Source of the DNA: Erysipelotrichaceae bacterium
Lineage (GTDB): Bacteria > Bacillota_I > Bacilli_A > RFN20 > CAG-449
NCBI GenBank assembly: GCA_015059045.1
Contig: SVBD01000007.1
Span: 1-64,000 of the forward strand
Length of the DNA: 64,000 nt
Reading direction: 5' to 3'
Shown: positions 15,324-24,436 of the stretch, piece after piece
Numbering within the stretch: the stretch's first letter is position 1
Layout of the letters: every line of letters begins with the position of its first letter
Notes under the pieces: generated by a model
What the model saw: only the letters and a program-made list of their open reading frames with translations
Database searches by the model: none
What the model was told of the DNA's origin: nothing
Translations under genes and position numbers: made by a program

Positions 15324-15929
15324 TTATTCCTCCCATACTTTTTTTATTTCTTCAAATTTAATACTACCTTCTCTTACTAGAATTAATTCTTCATCACAAA
15401 TAACTATTGTAGAAGGAGTATTTGATGATGTGTTTCCTTTAACGATATAAGGAACTTTTCCTTTAAAAACCCCATATGTTTCATTAAAATCTTCACAAAC
15501 TTTTTGACCAGATATATTCGCACTGGTAACTAACATTGGTTTTCCTACTTTACTAATTAAAGAGCAAACTTCTTCTTTACCACTGACTCTAATGCCAACA
15601 TATTTAGAATCAAGTTTTACCCAAGGATAAATATCTTCTTTTGGTCTTAATAAAAGAGTTATTTCTCCTGGCATATATTTTAAAATCAACTTTTCTATTT
15701 TTTCATTTACGTAAGCATACTCTTTAACTAGTGAAGGATTATCTAACATTAAGGTAAAAGGTTTATCTGGTTTTCTTTCTTTGGTTTTAACTAATTCATT
15801 AAATGCATCTAAAGAGTCATAGACAACACCCATTCCATAAACGGTTTCAGTAGGAAAACAAACCACTTGATTTGTAGTGATTGCCTCTATTAATTCTTTG
15901 CTATTGAATCCTACTACTTTTGTTTCCAT
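15324..15929 (-). CDS. tsaC: Threonylcarbamoyl-AMP synthase (Sua5/YrdC/YwlC family)
   Basis: 201 residues covering the YrdC domain (ITTNQVVCFPTETVYGMGVV, KERKPDKPFTLM, MPGEITLLLRP, ANISGQKVC, STIVICDEELILVREGSI). The KxR...SxN ligand-binding residues appear in place. The enzyme makes threonylcarbamoyl-AMP for the t6A37 modification of tRNAs. The C-terminal Sua5 domain is absent, so it is the short TsaC-type. It sits between a small secreted protein gene and rpiB; in Bacillus subtilis ywlC lies in the same prfA-prmC neighbourhood. Confidence 0.92.
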   Translation of the reverse strand: METKVVGFNSKELIEAITTNQVVCFPTETVYGMGVVYDSLDAFNELVKTKERKPDKPFTLMLDNPSLVKEYAYVNEKIEKLILKYMPGEITLLLRPKEDIYPWVKLDSKYVGIRVSGKEEVCSLISKVGKPMLVTSANISGQKVCEDFNETYGVFKGKVPYIVKGNTSSNTPSTIVICDEELILVREGSIKFEEIKKVWEE

Positions 15930-15961
15930 TTACTTCCCTCTTTAACAATTATATCACTTAT

Positions 15962-16360
15962 TTATTTAAAAATATCTAATAGATATATCTTTTCTCTAAT
16001 TACACTATCATCGCAAGAATTAATTCTTAATTTTCCTTCGATGAGTGAGCCTTTTCCTTCACCAACTATTAAAAGAATTGTTCCATTAATATATTTTGCT
16101 TTACACTTTTTATCAAAATCAAATTCGTGAATATTTGTTTTTATAAATTCTCCAACATAATCTTCTTTTAAGGTAAAGACTAAATCTTCATATTTATCAA
16201 TTAATTTTTCTTTATAATAATATAAATTTACACTATCTTTTGGTGAATATGAATTTCCTTTAATTTGATATGTGTATTTAAAAGTGGATCCACTTTCTTG
16301 CATAGAGGATAAAAGAATTATCCCACTTGTTAGTATACTTGCAAAATTTATTAATTTCAT
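15962..16360 (-). CDS. Small exported protein of unknown function
   Basis: 132 residues. A hydrophobic N-terminus (KLINFASILTSGIILLSSM) looks like a signal peptide or uncleaved membrane anchor; no lipobox Cys follows. The rest is beta-rich and soluble (KYTYQIKGNSYSPKDSVNLY). Shine-Dalgarno AGGAGAACGATAAAT precedes the ATG. It lies between prmC and sua5, the place where Bacillus subtilis carries ywkF and spoIIR, but it shows no resemblance to SpoIIR. Function not recognised. Confidence 0.6.
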   Translation of the reverse strand: MKLINFASILTSGIILLSSMQESGSTFKYTYQIKGNSYSPKDSVNLYYYKEKLIDKYEDLVFTLKEDYVGEFIKTNIHEFDFDKKCKAKYINGTILLIVGEGKGSLIEGKLRINSCDDSVIREKIYLLDIFK

Positions 16361-16411
16361 ATTTATCGTTCTCCTAAATATGAGTATTGATAAATATTTA
16401 TTTTCTATACC

Positions 16412-17248
16412 TTATTTTTTCAAAACCATAAATCTTACAAAATTATTAATGTCATTAACAAATTCTATTTGATAAGAAGGAATATACTTATGAGCAATGT
16501 TTTTTAAGTTCTCTTCTTGTTCTGGAGATATTTCAAATATTGCTAATCCATTTTTTTCTAAGACTTTATCAATATCTTTAATCAGTCTTTCTAAAATTGC
16601 TAATCCTTTATTGTCGGCAAATAAAGCTAGATGCGGTTCATAATCCAATACCGATTTTTCTACAAATGAATCTCTATCAATATAAGGTGGATTAGAAACA
16701 ATTATTTGATAAGTTTCCTTTCTTTTTGTAACCTCATCAAAGCAATCACTTAAATAAAAATTAACATTTGCTCTTAATCGTTCATTGTTCTTTTTAGCAA
16801 TTTCTAAAGCATCGTTTGATATATCTACACCTGTTACTTTAGAATCTTTAATTTCTAAATTTAAAGTAACAGCAATACATCCACTTCCCGTTCCAACATC
16901 AAGTATAGTTACATTATCTAATTTGTTTCTCTTAACATAATTAATTACGCATAGAACTAACTCTTCTGTTTCGTTTCTTGGAATTAATACTTTTGAGTTT
17001 ACACTGAAGGTTTTTCCATAAAAAGGCGCCTCTTTTAAAATATAATATAACGGTTCTCCATTTAAATATCTTTTAAAATATTCATTAAATAAAGTGTCGT
17101 CTACTTCTTTGTTTTCGTTAATTAATAATTCTTCTAACGAAATGCAAAAAGCCTTTTGAGCAAGATAATAAACATCCTGCTTAAAGGCTTGATCTTCTTT
17201 TATTTGAAACGCTTCTTTAATGATTTCCTTTATCAATCTAGTCGCCAT
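16412..17248 (-). CDS. prmC: Release factor glutamine methyltransferase
   Basis: 278 residues. The N-terminal helical domain (1-75) and an AdoMet-dependent methyltransferase domain are present, with the SAM-binding motif ILDVGTGSGCIAVTL and the catalytic NPPY in QIIVSNPPYIDRD. It methylates the Gln of the GGQ motif in release factors. Its start overlaps the end of prfA, its substrate gene, by 11 bases, as in most bacteria, which implies translational coupling. Confidence 0.95.
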   Translation of the reverse strand: MATRLIKEIIKEAFQIKEDQAFKQDVYYLAQKAFCISLEELLINENKEVDDTLFNEYFKRYLNGEPLYYILKEAPFYGKTFSVNSKVLIPRNETEELVLCVINYVKRNKLDNVTILDVGTGSGCIAVTLNLEIKDSKVTGVDISNDALEIAKKNNERLRANVNFYLSDCFDEVTKRKETYQIIVSNPPYIDRDSFVEKSVLDYEPHLALFADNKGLAILERLIKDIDKVLEKNGLAIFEISPEQEENLKNIAHKYIPSYQIEFVNDINNFVRFMVLKK

Positions 17249-18329
17249 ATTTTCTAGCTTCTTGTTCCATCTTATCTTGTTGATCAGCGTTAACTAATGC
17301 GCCGATGACATCGTCAAGATCACCTTCCATAACGCGATCTAATTTTTGGATAGTGAATGAAATACGGTGGTCAGTAACTCTATTTTGAGGATAGTTATAT
17401 GTTCTAATTTTTTCACTACGTTCACCAGTACCAACTTTTAATCTTCTTTCATTACCAATCTTTTCATCTTGTTCAGCTTGTTTAGCCGCTAGAATTCTTG
17501 TCTTTAATAAGTTCATCGCGATTTCTCTGTTTTGAATTTGGCTTCTTTCAACTTGGCAAGCAACTACAATTCCTGTTGGAATGTGAGTAATTCTTACTGC
17601 AGATTCAGTTTTGTTAACGTTTTGTCCACCTGCTCCACTTGAACGATATGTATCAATCTTTAAATCTGATTGGTTAATTTCAACGTCTACTTCTTCAGCT
17701 TCTGGCATAACTAAAACAGTCGCAGTAGATGTATGAATTCTACCACTTGCTTCAGTCGAAGGAATTCTTTGAACTCTATGTGCACCAGATTCAAACTTTA
17801 ATTTTGAATAAACGTTTTCTCCTCTAACGATGAAAGAAACACTTGCAAAACCACCTGCAGAAGAAGGTGATTCATCAACGATTTGAATTTTCCAACCTTG
17901 GCTTTCAGCATAACGAGTATACATTCTAAATAAGTCTCCAGCGAAAATGTTTGCTTCGTCTCCTCCAGCAGCCCCTCTAATTTCACAAACGATATCTTTA
18001 TCATCGTTTGGGTCTTTTGGTAATAACATAATTTTTAACTTTTCATATGTTACTTGAGTCTTTTCTGTTAACTCTTTAATACTTTCTTTTGCAAATTGAG
18101 CGATTTCTTCATCTGGTTCGTTTACCATAATTTCTGCATCCGCTAAATCTTGAAGATCTTTTTTATACATCAAATATTCTTCAACTGCATCTTGAAGTGA
18201 TGCTCTTTCTTTATTTAGTGAAGTTAATTTTTTTACATCTGAAACAATTGATTCTTCGCATAACATGCTATCAATATCATTTACACGTTGAACCATAGCT
18301 TCTAATCTTTCAATCATTTTATCTGCCAT
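17238..18329 (-). CDS. prfA: Peptide chain release factor 1
   Basis: 363 residues from the ATG at 18329, which has AAGAGGAATG upstream; a start at 18380 would add 17 unlikely residues. Typical RF1 features are present: EIRGAAGGDEANIFAGDL, the anticodon-like tripeptide region, the GGQ motif in RSSGAGGQNVNKTESAVRIT and EQDEKIGNERR with RTYNYPQNRVTDHR. It recognises UAA and UAG. Followed by prmC with an overlap. Confidence 0.97.
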   Translation of the reverse strand: MADKMIERLEAMVQRVNDIDSMLCEESIVSDVKKLTSLNKERASLQDAVEEYLMYKKDLQDLADAEIMVNEPDEEIAQFAKESIKELTEKTQVTYEKLKIMLLPKDPNDDKDIVCEIRGAAGGDEANIFAGDLFRMYTRYAESQGWKIQIVDESPSSAGGFASVSFIVRGENVYSKLKFESGAHRVQRIPSTEASGRIHTSTATVLVMPEAEEVDVEINQSDLKIDTYRSSGAGGQNVNKTESAVRITHIPTGIVVACQVERSQIQNREIAMNLLKTRILAAKQAEQDEKIGNERRLKVGTGERSEKIRTYNYPQNRVTDHRISFTIQKLDRVMEGDLDDVIGALVNADQQDKMEQEARKYGD

Positions 18330-18434
18330 AAAACATTCCTCTTTTCTTGAATCGAATAAATAATAGCAAAAATAACTCAAAAAATAAATATTTTATTTAT
18401 TTATTGGGTTATATATTTTATAAACAGATAAATT

Positions 18435-18821
18435 TTAATTCTTTTCAAGGTTAACTTCTTGCTTGTTTTTCTTTTTTCTTTTAAATTTTATTATTTTTAT
18501 TTTCTTTAATTTTTTTTCGATTTTTTCATTTATTGGAGCAAATAAAACATTAAGTTTTGGATAATAAAATTTTACATATATTATCATTCCTAAAATTAAA
18601 CTTAATGTGAAGAAGAAATTGTAAATACCATAAGTAAAAACACATAAAAACAAATAATACAAATAGGCCGCTAAAAGACAATAACATATTTGAAAAGGTA
18701 TCCAAATTATCTTTAAAAACCTATGATTTAAAAATGTTTTTAAAAACGTAAACCCAAAGCAAAAGCAACCACCAAGCAATAAAGAACCTAATACGCCTTG
18801 GAATTGTTGTAATAACTCCAT
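18435..18821 (-). CDS. yabQ: Spore cortex protein YabQ-like membrane protein
   Basis: 128 residues. Three to four hydrophobic helices (GVLGSLLLGGCFCFGFTFLK, IPFQICYCLLAAYLYYLFLC, FTLSLILGMIIYVKFYYPKL) are followed by a Lys-rich tail. Layout and position directly after yabP match YabQ, a membrane protein needed for spore cortex formation in Bacillus subtilis. Its ATG overlaps the yabP stop by one base (TAATG). The divIC gene that normally follows is missing. Sequence conservation in this family is low, so the call leans on synteny. Confidence 0.75.
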   Translation of the reverse strand: MELLQQFQGVLGSLLLGGCFCFGFTFLKTFLNHRFLKIIWIPFQICYCLLAAYLYYLFLCVFTYGIYNFFFTLSLILGMIIYVKFYYPKLNVLFAPINEKIEKKLKKIKIIKFKRKKKNKQEVNLEKN

Positions 18822-19102
18822 TATTTAAAAAGTTTTGTGAAGAAACCCTCTTTTTTATCAGACTTTGATTTATCTAAAAACACAATTGAATCAACTGTTC
18901 CAAAAATAGAAAGGATCCCTTTTTCCATATCCATTACCCCTAAGGATAAATTGTTTCCCTTAATATGAACATATCCACTTGTCGTATCAATTAAAAATTC
19001 TTTATTATCAAAACTATCTAGTTTTTTTACCCCTTCTAATTCACACACTTTACGATCCTTAACAACAATGTTTTGAATCGATTTAACCATTTGTTCTTCC
19101 AT
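18821..19102 (-). CDS. yabP: Sporulation protein YabP
   Basis: 93 residues with the YabP/YqfC-type pattern: IVVKDRKVCELEGVKKLDSF, DNKEFLIDTTSGYVHIKG, LSLGVMDMEKGILSIFGTVD. In Bacillus subtilis YabP is required for sporulation and is made in the mother cell. It lies between rqcP and yabQ, exactly as in the Bacillus order, and overlaps yabQ by one base. A good Shine-Dalgarno (AGGAGG) precedes the ATG. Confidence 0.88.
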   Translation of the reverse strand: MEEQMVKSIQNIVVKDRKVCELEGVKKLDSFDNKEFLIDTTSGYVHIKGNNLSLGVMDMEKGILSIFGTVDSIVFLDKSKSDKKEGFFTKLFK

Positions 19103-19129
19103 AAAAAAACCTCCTAGTCAACTTTATGA

Positions 19130-19396
19130 CTAAAGAGGATTTTTAATTACATTTTCATTAATAATTTGATACATCTCACTAGCGGTATCTTTTCTTGCAT
19201 ATTGAAGAAGAGATAATACTTTAATAGTCAATATTCTTTCGCCTAAAGACAATTCAATAATATCGTTTTCTTTTATTTCAGTAGAAGGCTTTCCTTGTTT
19301 GCCATTTACTTTGACCAAACCAATATCGATAATATCTTTGGCTAAAGTTCTTCTTTTAATTACTCGACTAATTTTTAAATACTTATCTAATCTCAT
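19130..19396 (-). CDS. rqcP: S4-domain ribosome quality control protein RqcP (YabO/Hsp15 family)
   Basis: 88 residues. The S4 RNA-binding domain fills the N-terminal half: MRLDKYLKISRVIKRRTLAK and VKVNGKQGKPSTEIKENDII. YabO of Bacillus subtilis was renamed RqcP because it works with RqcH on obstructed 50S subunits in alanine tailing. The position between spoVT and yabP matches yabO. It overlaps the spoVT stop by 4 bases (ATGA), and mazG and yabM of the Bacillus order are missing. Confidence 0.9.
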   Translation of the reverse strand: MRLDKYLKISRVIKRRTLAKDIIDIGLVKVNGKQGKPSTEIKENDIIELSLGERILTIKVLSLLQYARKDTASEMYQIINENVIKNPL

Positions 19397-19929
19397 AAAT
19401 CTTTTAACATCTCCGAAATAAATATAGCATACGAAGAGATGATTTGGGAAACATTTTCTAATAAATCTTTTTCATAAATATAAACTATCGCGCCAATTTC
19501 TTTTCCGTTTCTTCCAACGATAGGATAAACAAAACTCGTTGCTTCTTCCAATAATGTCGATATTATTTTACTATTAGGTAACATCGATGGATTACTATTA
19601 ATTCTTTTTTTAAATTCTTGTGATAAAATTTCTTCTTTACTATAAATAGATGCCTTTAGACCATAAGAGGAAAGAATTTTGTTTTCATCAGTAATTAATA
19701 TTGTCCCTTTAATTTGTTTATATAAAGTTAATGTTATATTATCAAACATTTTACTCATTCCTAATAAAGAATTATATTTACTAATAATGATTTGATTATT
19801 TTCATTAATAGTGATTTCTACATCATCATTTTCAAAAATATTAGCTTTCTTTCTAAAATGAATAGGCAAAACAACTCTACCTAAATTATCAATTCTTCTA
19901 ATCAAACCAGTTTCTTTCATAGAGTCCAC
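19393..19929 (-). CDS. spoVT: Stage V sporulation transcription regulator SpoVT
   Basis: 178 residues. The N-terminal AbrB-type swapped-hairpin DNA-binding domain (MKETGLIRRIDNLGRVVLPI onward to about residue 52) is followed by a GAF-like C-terminal domain (residues 60-178). SpoVT modulates forespore sigma-G genes in Bacillus subtilis. The first in-frame ATG at 19929 gives three residues before MKETG; the internal ATG at 19920 is a possible alternative, with GGTGGACTCT upstream. Position after mfd matches Bacillus. This is good evidence for a sporulation ancestry. Confidence 0.92.
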   Translation of the reverse strand: MDSMKETGLIRRIDNLGRVVLPIHFRKKANIFENDDVEITINENNQIIISKYNSLLGMSKMFDNITLTLYKQIKGTILITDENKILSSYGLKASIYSKEEILSQEFKKRINSNPSMLPNSKIISTLLEEATSFVYPIVGRNGKEIGAIVYIYEKDLLENVSQIISSYAIFISEMLKDL

Positions 19930-19978
19930 CTACTATGAATATAGTTTACGTTTTAATTTTAAATTTATTCAAAGACTA

Positions 19979-22900
19979 TTAAATATTTTCTTTACAAGTG
20001 GAATCGATAATAACTAATAGCTTTTCTAATTGCTCCAAATACAAATTTGTTTTCTTAAGTTTCAATTTAATTTGACGATCTACAAAACTTGCAAGAATAA
20101 ACTTACTTAATGATCCTAACTTGTCAAACAAATATAATCCAATCTTATTAATCAAGGAAGCTTCTTTTGTTAAAAGAACAATAATATAATCTCCTTCTTC
20201 TTCCATTTTATCTATATAACTAGAAGAAGATAAAATATCAATCTTTCTTTTAGTAATTAATAGTGACACTTCATTAGGGATTCTTCCATAAATATCTCTT
20301 ATCTTATTTTTGAAAATTTCAAGATTAGTTAAAGTAGAAACACCTTGGATTTCCTGATAAATCTCAAGTTTATCACCATCTGTTGCATAGTCTTTTGGAA
20401 TGTATGCATTTAAAGATAAATTAGTAATGTTTACCTTGTCTTTTTCTTCGACTATACCTTGTTTTTCCTTAATCGCTTCACTTAATAATTTGATATACAT
20501 ATCGATACCAATTGTATCAATAAACCCCGCTTGTTCTGGACCAAGAATATCTCCTGCACCTCTAATTGAAAGGTCTCTTTGAGCAATCTTAAAACCAGAT
20601 CCTAACTCAGTAAAATCTTTAATTGCTTTTAACCTTTTTTGTGATACTTCACTTAAATCTTTCTTTGGTTCATACATTAAATATGCATACGCAATTCTAT
20701 TTGATCTACCTACTCTACCCTTAATTTGATATAGTTGAGAAAGTCCAAAACAATCTGCGTTTTCTATAAGGATTGTATTACAATTACTAATATCTAATCC
20801 GGTTTCAATAATTGAAGTGCATACTAAAACATCAATTTCGCCATTATAGAACTTAGACATAGTAATCTCAATTTCTTCCTTGTCCATTTTTCCATGTACT
20901 GCATCCACTCTAGCGGTTTTTACCATTGTAGATATCTTCTTAACAGTAGATAAGATTGAAGAAGTTTTATTATGTAGATAATACACTTGCCCTTTTCTAG
21001 CAAGTTCTCTTTCAATTGCTTCTTTAATCAAACTATCACTTTTTGGAAGTACGTAAGTTTGAATTGGCATTCTATTTGATGGGGCACTTTGTAGTTGAGA
21101 TAGATTTCTTATTCCTAATAGTGACATTTGTAATGTTCTAGGAATTGGTGTGGCTGTTAAAGTAAGAATGTCAATATTTCTGCTAACTTCTTTAATTCTT
21201 TCTTTATGTTCGACTCCAAATCGTTGTTCTTCATCAACAATGAGTAGTCTTAAATTTGGAATTGTTATTTCTTTAGATAATAGTCTATGAGTTCCAACAA
21301 TTAAATGAATCTTTCCCTCATTAATTAATCTAATTTGTTCATTTTGAACACTTTGAGGAACAAACCTAGAAAATTGAGCAATCTTTACTCCAAAAAGAGA
21401 AAATCTTTCTAACGCTCTTTGATAATGTTGACGACAAAGTAAAGTAGTAGGGCATAGTAATGCCACTTGTCCTCCGTTTATAATTGCTTTAAATGCCGCG
21501 CGGAAAGCGACTTCTGTTTTGCCAAAACCAACATCACCACACAATAATCGGTCCATTGGTGGAATTGACTCCATATCTTTCTTAATTTCTTCAATAGCTT
21601 TTTCTTGGTCTTCCGTTAATACATAAGGGAATGCTTTTTCAAAATTATATTGAAACTCATCATCTTCTTTGCATGCAAACCCAGGAGTAGAAGCTCTTTC
21701 TGCATAAAGTTTAATTAATCTTTCAGCCAAATCATTGACTCTTTGCTTAATCTTTTGCTTTGTTTTAGCCCATTCAGTTCCTCCAATTTTATTTAGTTTT
21801 GGAACCGCTCCTTCTTTAGATATATATTTTCTAACTAAAGAGAATTGTTCTAAAGGAACATATAAAACGCCAGTTCCTGCATATTTAATTTTAATAAAAT
21901 CTTTATGGACTCCTTGGATTTCCAAATTAACAATTTCTTCAAATTGACCAATACCACATTCCTCGTGAACAACATAATCACCAGGAACTAAATCGTTATA
22001 TGATTTTAATGCTTTCGCACTACGATAACGATGCAAAAACTTAGATACTTTTACTCGATATCCATAAATTTCTTTTTTAGATAAATAAACAATATTCTCT
22101 TGATATAAATCAATACCTTCACTTAAGTTATATCTTATTAACGATAATCCTTCTTCAAGATTTATATCTGATTTTATCTCTTTATATTTTATATCAAATT
22201 CATTTAAATATTCTTTAAAAGAATCGTATTGATTATTTAAGCAAATTATCACTTTTTTGCCGTTTTTTTGGTAATTTTTGATATTTTCTATTGCTTGGAA
22301 AATATTACTTGCAACTTCTGGAATCGTTCTTAAAGGGAGTTCCAAATCGTCTTTATTTTCATAATTAGTATATGTATAAATCATATTATTGCAAGAAGAG
22401 AGAACATCATTAATATTATTAAAGAATTCATAATGACTTAACGCTCTTCCAACTTTATGAAGTTCGCTAAAGTAGGCATATGCTTGCTCGTTTAAAAAAT
22501 CAAAAGAAGTATAACATTGATTCTTATCAAAGCACAAAGATATTTCTGCTTTAAAATAATCATTAATACTTGTTTTTTCTTCCTGAATCAATGATAGATA
22601 TTTATAAAAACTTTCATTTATTCCATTTTCATCAATATCGCTTATTTCGCTTTCAATTTGATCTTTTAAAGCTAGATAGTGTTCAATTTCTAAACTCTTT
22701 TTACTTTTTTCAACTTCCTCTAAAAGAATGTTTTTTGTTTTTTCTTTTTCTTTTTTGGTTAAAAGAATATCACTAGCAGGGTAAATATTTACTTTGTTAA
22801 CTTCCTCGTTAGATAATTGACTACTAATATCGAAAAATCTAATCGATTCAATTTCATCATCGAAAAATTCAATTCTAAAAGGATTATCAAAATCAATAGG

Positions 22901-23434
22901 TGAAATATCTAAAATATCACCTCTTAATGCATATTGAAGTTTACCATCTATTTTATTTACTCTAACATAACCTTGTTTTGTTAATTTATTTATTATTTCT
23001 TTAATATTATAACTTTGACCAACTTCTAAAGAAATAATATGACTTCTAAATAATTCTACTGTAGGTAGTAATCTAGTTAAAGAAGCTGAATGGGTAATTA
23101 GTACCTTAGGTTTATCTCTTAATGCTTCTTCCATGACGTATAATCTTTGAGATAACATTTCTTTTGAAGATGCATTTATATCGATTCTAAAGACTTCGTC
23201 TTGAGGGAAGAATAATAAATTTTCATCGCCTAATAAATTAATAAGATGTTCATAAACATCTTGTGCTTGATATAAATTTGGGCAATTTATTAGTATTTTT
23301 CGAGGTTTTTTGATAAATAGTGAATATGCGATTAATGCCATAGACATTGAGTCTTGAACGACAAAACGCCCATCTTGAGATTCAAGGTGGGTAATAAAAT
23401 CACTAGTTTGAAGTTTTTGGAATAGTTTTAACAT
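19979..23434 (-). CDS. mfd: Transcription-repair coupling factor
   Basis: 1151 residues, full length. The N-terminal UvrB-like modules are followed by the RNA-polymerase interaction domain (GDYVVHEECGIGQFEEIVNL), and by an SF2 DNA translocase with Walker A LLCGDVGFGKTEVAFRAAFK, DEEQRFG motif II, LTATPIPRTLQMSL motif III and the TRG motif region (RDLSIRGAGDILGPEQAGFI). It displaces stalled RNA polymerase and recruits UvrA. Lies between pth and spoVT as in Bacillus, with fin absent. The start is 3 bases after the pth stop codon. Confidence 0.97.
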   Translation of the reverse strand: MLKLFQKLQTSDFITHLESQDGRFVVQDSMSMALIAYSLFIKKPRKILINCPNLYQAQDVYEHLINLLGDENLLFFPQDEVFRIDINASSKEMLSQRLYVMEEALRDKPKVLITHSASLTRLLPTVELFRSHIISLEVGQSYNIKEIINKLTKQGYVRVNKIDGKLQYALRGDILDISPIDFDNPFRIEFFDDEIESIRFFDISSQLSNEEVNKVNIYPASDILLTKKEKEKTKNILLEEVEKSKKSLEIEHYLALKDQIESEISDIDENGINESFYKYLSLIQEEKTSINDYFKAEISLCFDKNQCYTSFDFLNEQAYAYFSELHKVGRALSHYEFFNNINDVLSSCNNMIYTYTNYENKDDLELPLRTIPEVASNIFQAIENIKNYQKNGKKVIICLNNQYDSFKEYLNEFDIKYKEIKSDINLEEGLSLIRYNLSEGIDLYQENIVYLSKKEIYGYRVKVSKFLHRYRSAKALKSYNDLVPGDYVVHEECGIGQFEEIVNLEIQGVHKDFIKIKYAGTGVLYVPLEQFSLVRKYISKEGAVPKLNKIGGTEWAKTKQKIKQRVNDLAERLIKLYAERASTPGFACKEDDEFQYNFEKAFPYVLTEDQEKAIEEIKKDMESIPPMDRLLCGDVGFGKTEVAFRAAFKAIINGGQVALLCPTTLLCRQHYQRALERFSLFGVKIAQFSRFVPQSVQNEQIRLINEGKIHLIVGTHRLLSKEITIPNLRLLIVDEEQRFGVEHKERIKEVSRNIDILTLTATPIPRTLQMSLLGIRNLSQLQSAPSNRMPIQTYVLPKSDSLIKEAIERELARKGQVYYLHNKTSSILSTVKKISTMVKTARVDAVHGKMDKEEIEITMSKFYNGEIDVLVCTSIIETGLDISNCNTILIENADCFGLSQLYQIKGRVGRSNRIAYAYLMYEPKKDLSEVSQKRLKAIKDFTELGSGFKIAQRDLSIRGAGDILGPEQAGFIDTIGIDMYIKLLSEAIKEKQGIVEEKDKVNITNLSLNAYIPKDYATDGDKLEIYQEIQGVSTLTNLEIFKNKIRDIYGRIPNEVSLLITKRKIDILSSSSYIDKMEEEGDYIIVLLTKEASLINKIGLYLFDKLGSLSKFILASFVDRQIKLKLKKTNLYLEQLEKLLVIIDSTCKENI

Positions 23435-23437
23435 AAA

Positions 23438-23992
23438 TTAATTAAATTTGCACATAGCACGTTCAAATCCTCTAGCGATAATTTCTTCCATAGCATCACA
23501 ACTTTGTTTAAACGCTTTATTAATTAATTCTTGTTGTTCCTTTGTTGGCTTTTCCAAAACATAATCAATAACCGAATATGTAGCTTTGCCAATTCCAACA
23601 CGAATTCTTTTAATCTTATCGCTTCCAAAATTTTCAATTATGCTTTTTATGCCCTTATGTCCTCCAGAAGATCCGCTTGGTCTTAATCTTATTTTTCCTG
23701 GTTCTAAATCCATGTCATCATAAATAACAACAATATCCTCTAAATTTACTTTAAAAAAATGAGCAATCTCAACAACGCTATGACCTGAAAGATTCATATA
23801 AGTATGAGGTTTTAATAGAATGATTTGTTCTCCCTTATAACTAGTTTTCAAATATTCACCTTGGAACCCTTTTTTTGAGATTTCTTCTTTTAAGTAATCT
23901 TTAGCGAAAAGATCAAGAACGCAAAAACCCATATTGTGTCTTGTTTTTTCATATTCTTTTCCTGGATTTCCTAAACCAACAAATAAAATCAT
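23438..23992 (-). CDS. pth: Peptidyl-tRNA hydrolase
   Basis: 184 residues, normal length. Typical motifs are GLGNPGKEYEKTRHNMGF with the catalytic His, KPHTYMNLSGHSV, and VIYDDMDLEPGKIRLRPSGS followed by GGHKGIKSI. It releases tRNA from peptidyl-tRNA that drops off ribosomes. First gene of the pth-mfd-spoVT-rqcP-yabP-yabQ series. Confidence 0.97.
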   Translation of the reverse strand: MILFVGLGNPGKEYEKTRHNMGFCVLDLFAKDYLKEEISKKGFQGEYLKTSYKGEQIILLKPHTYMNLSGHSVVEIAHFFKVNLEDIVVIYDDMDLEPGKIRLRPSGSSGGHKGIKSIIENFGSDKIKRIRVGIGKATYSVIDYVLEKPTKEQQELINKAFKQSCDAMEEIIARGFERAMCKFN

Positions 23993-24035
23993 TTACTTTC
24001 TCCTTTGGACATTGTCATTTTACCATAAAAGAAAG

Positions 24036-24080
24036 TAAAAAAAACTGCAAACTTTTATTTTTGATAAGTTTTACAGTTTT
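24036..24080 (-). terminator. Terminator after the DUF1540 gene
   Basis: Minus-strand stem AAAACTGTAAAACTT / AAGTTTGCAGTTTT with an A-rich loop, followed by TTTTTTAC. It lies a few bases after the DUF1540 stop codon. Confidence 0.65.
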
Positions 24081-24087
24081 TACTAAT

Positions 24088-24393
24088 TTAATCTCTTTTT
24101 TGATAACTGTCACACTTTGCTGTTGTTTCACTTTCTCCAACTTGCAAATGAGTTCTAGTACAGCAGTTATTTTTATTTGTTTTGCAACTAGTACATCTAC
24201 AAACGATTTCTTTATCGCCTAAATTAGAGAAGAATTCTTCCTCATATCCAAATTCCACATCAATTGGTGAGCCATCATCTTTAACATCGTAACTATCGCA
24301 AATAGCCTCTCTTGAAACTTCAATTCCATTTTTTATGCATTTTTCCGAGTAATTGTATTTGCAATCATATTCTAAACATTTTATTTTTGCCAT
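24088..24393 (-). CDS. Cys-rich DUF1540 protein
   Basis: 101 residues with 12 Cys. The N-terminal motif IKCLEYDCKYNYSEKCIKNG IEV...CDSY and the C-terminal motif CRCTSCKTNKNNCCTRTHLQ with CDSY are two DUF1540-type Cys clusters. In DUF1540 proteins the Cys are thought to bind metal; a firm role is not established, although some are spore associated in Clostridia. Start with GGGAGATAGTAGAT upstream. Own terminator follows. Confidence 0.8.
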   Translation of the reverse strand: MAKIKCLEYDCKYNYSEKCIKNGIEVSREAICDSYDVKDDGSPIDVEFGYEEEFFSNLGDKEIVCRCTSCKTNKNNCCTRTHLQVGESETTAKCDSYQKRD

Positions 24394-24436
24394 ATCTACT
24401 ATCTCCCTAAAGATAGTATTCTCAAAAAATAATTAA

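Noticed and set aside
15962-16360. SpoIIR by position between prmC and sua5
   Set aside because: Length (132 against about 220) and sequence show no SpoIIR features.
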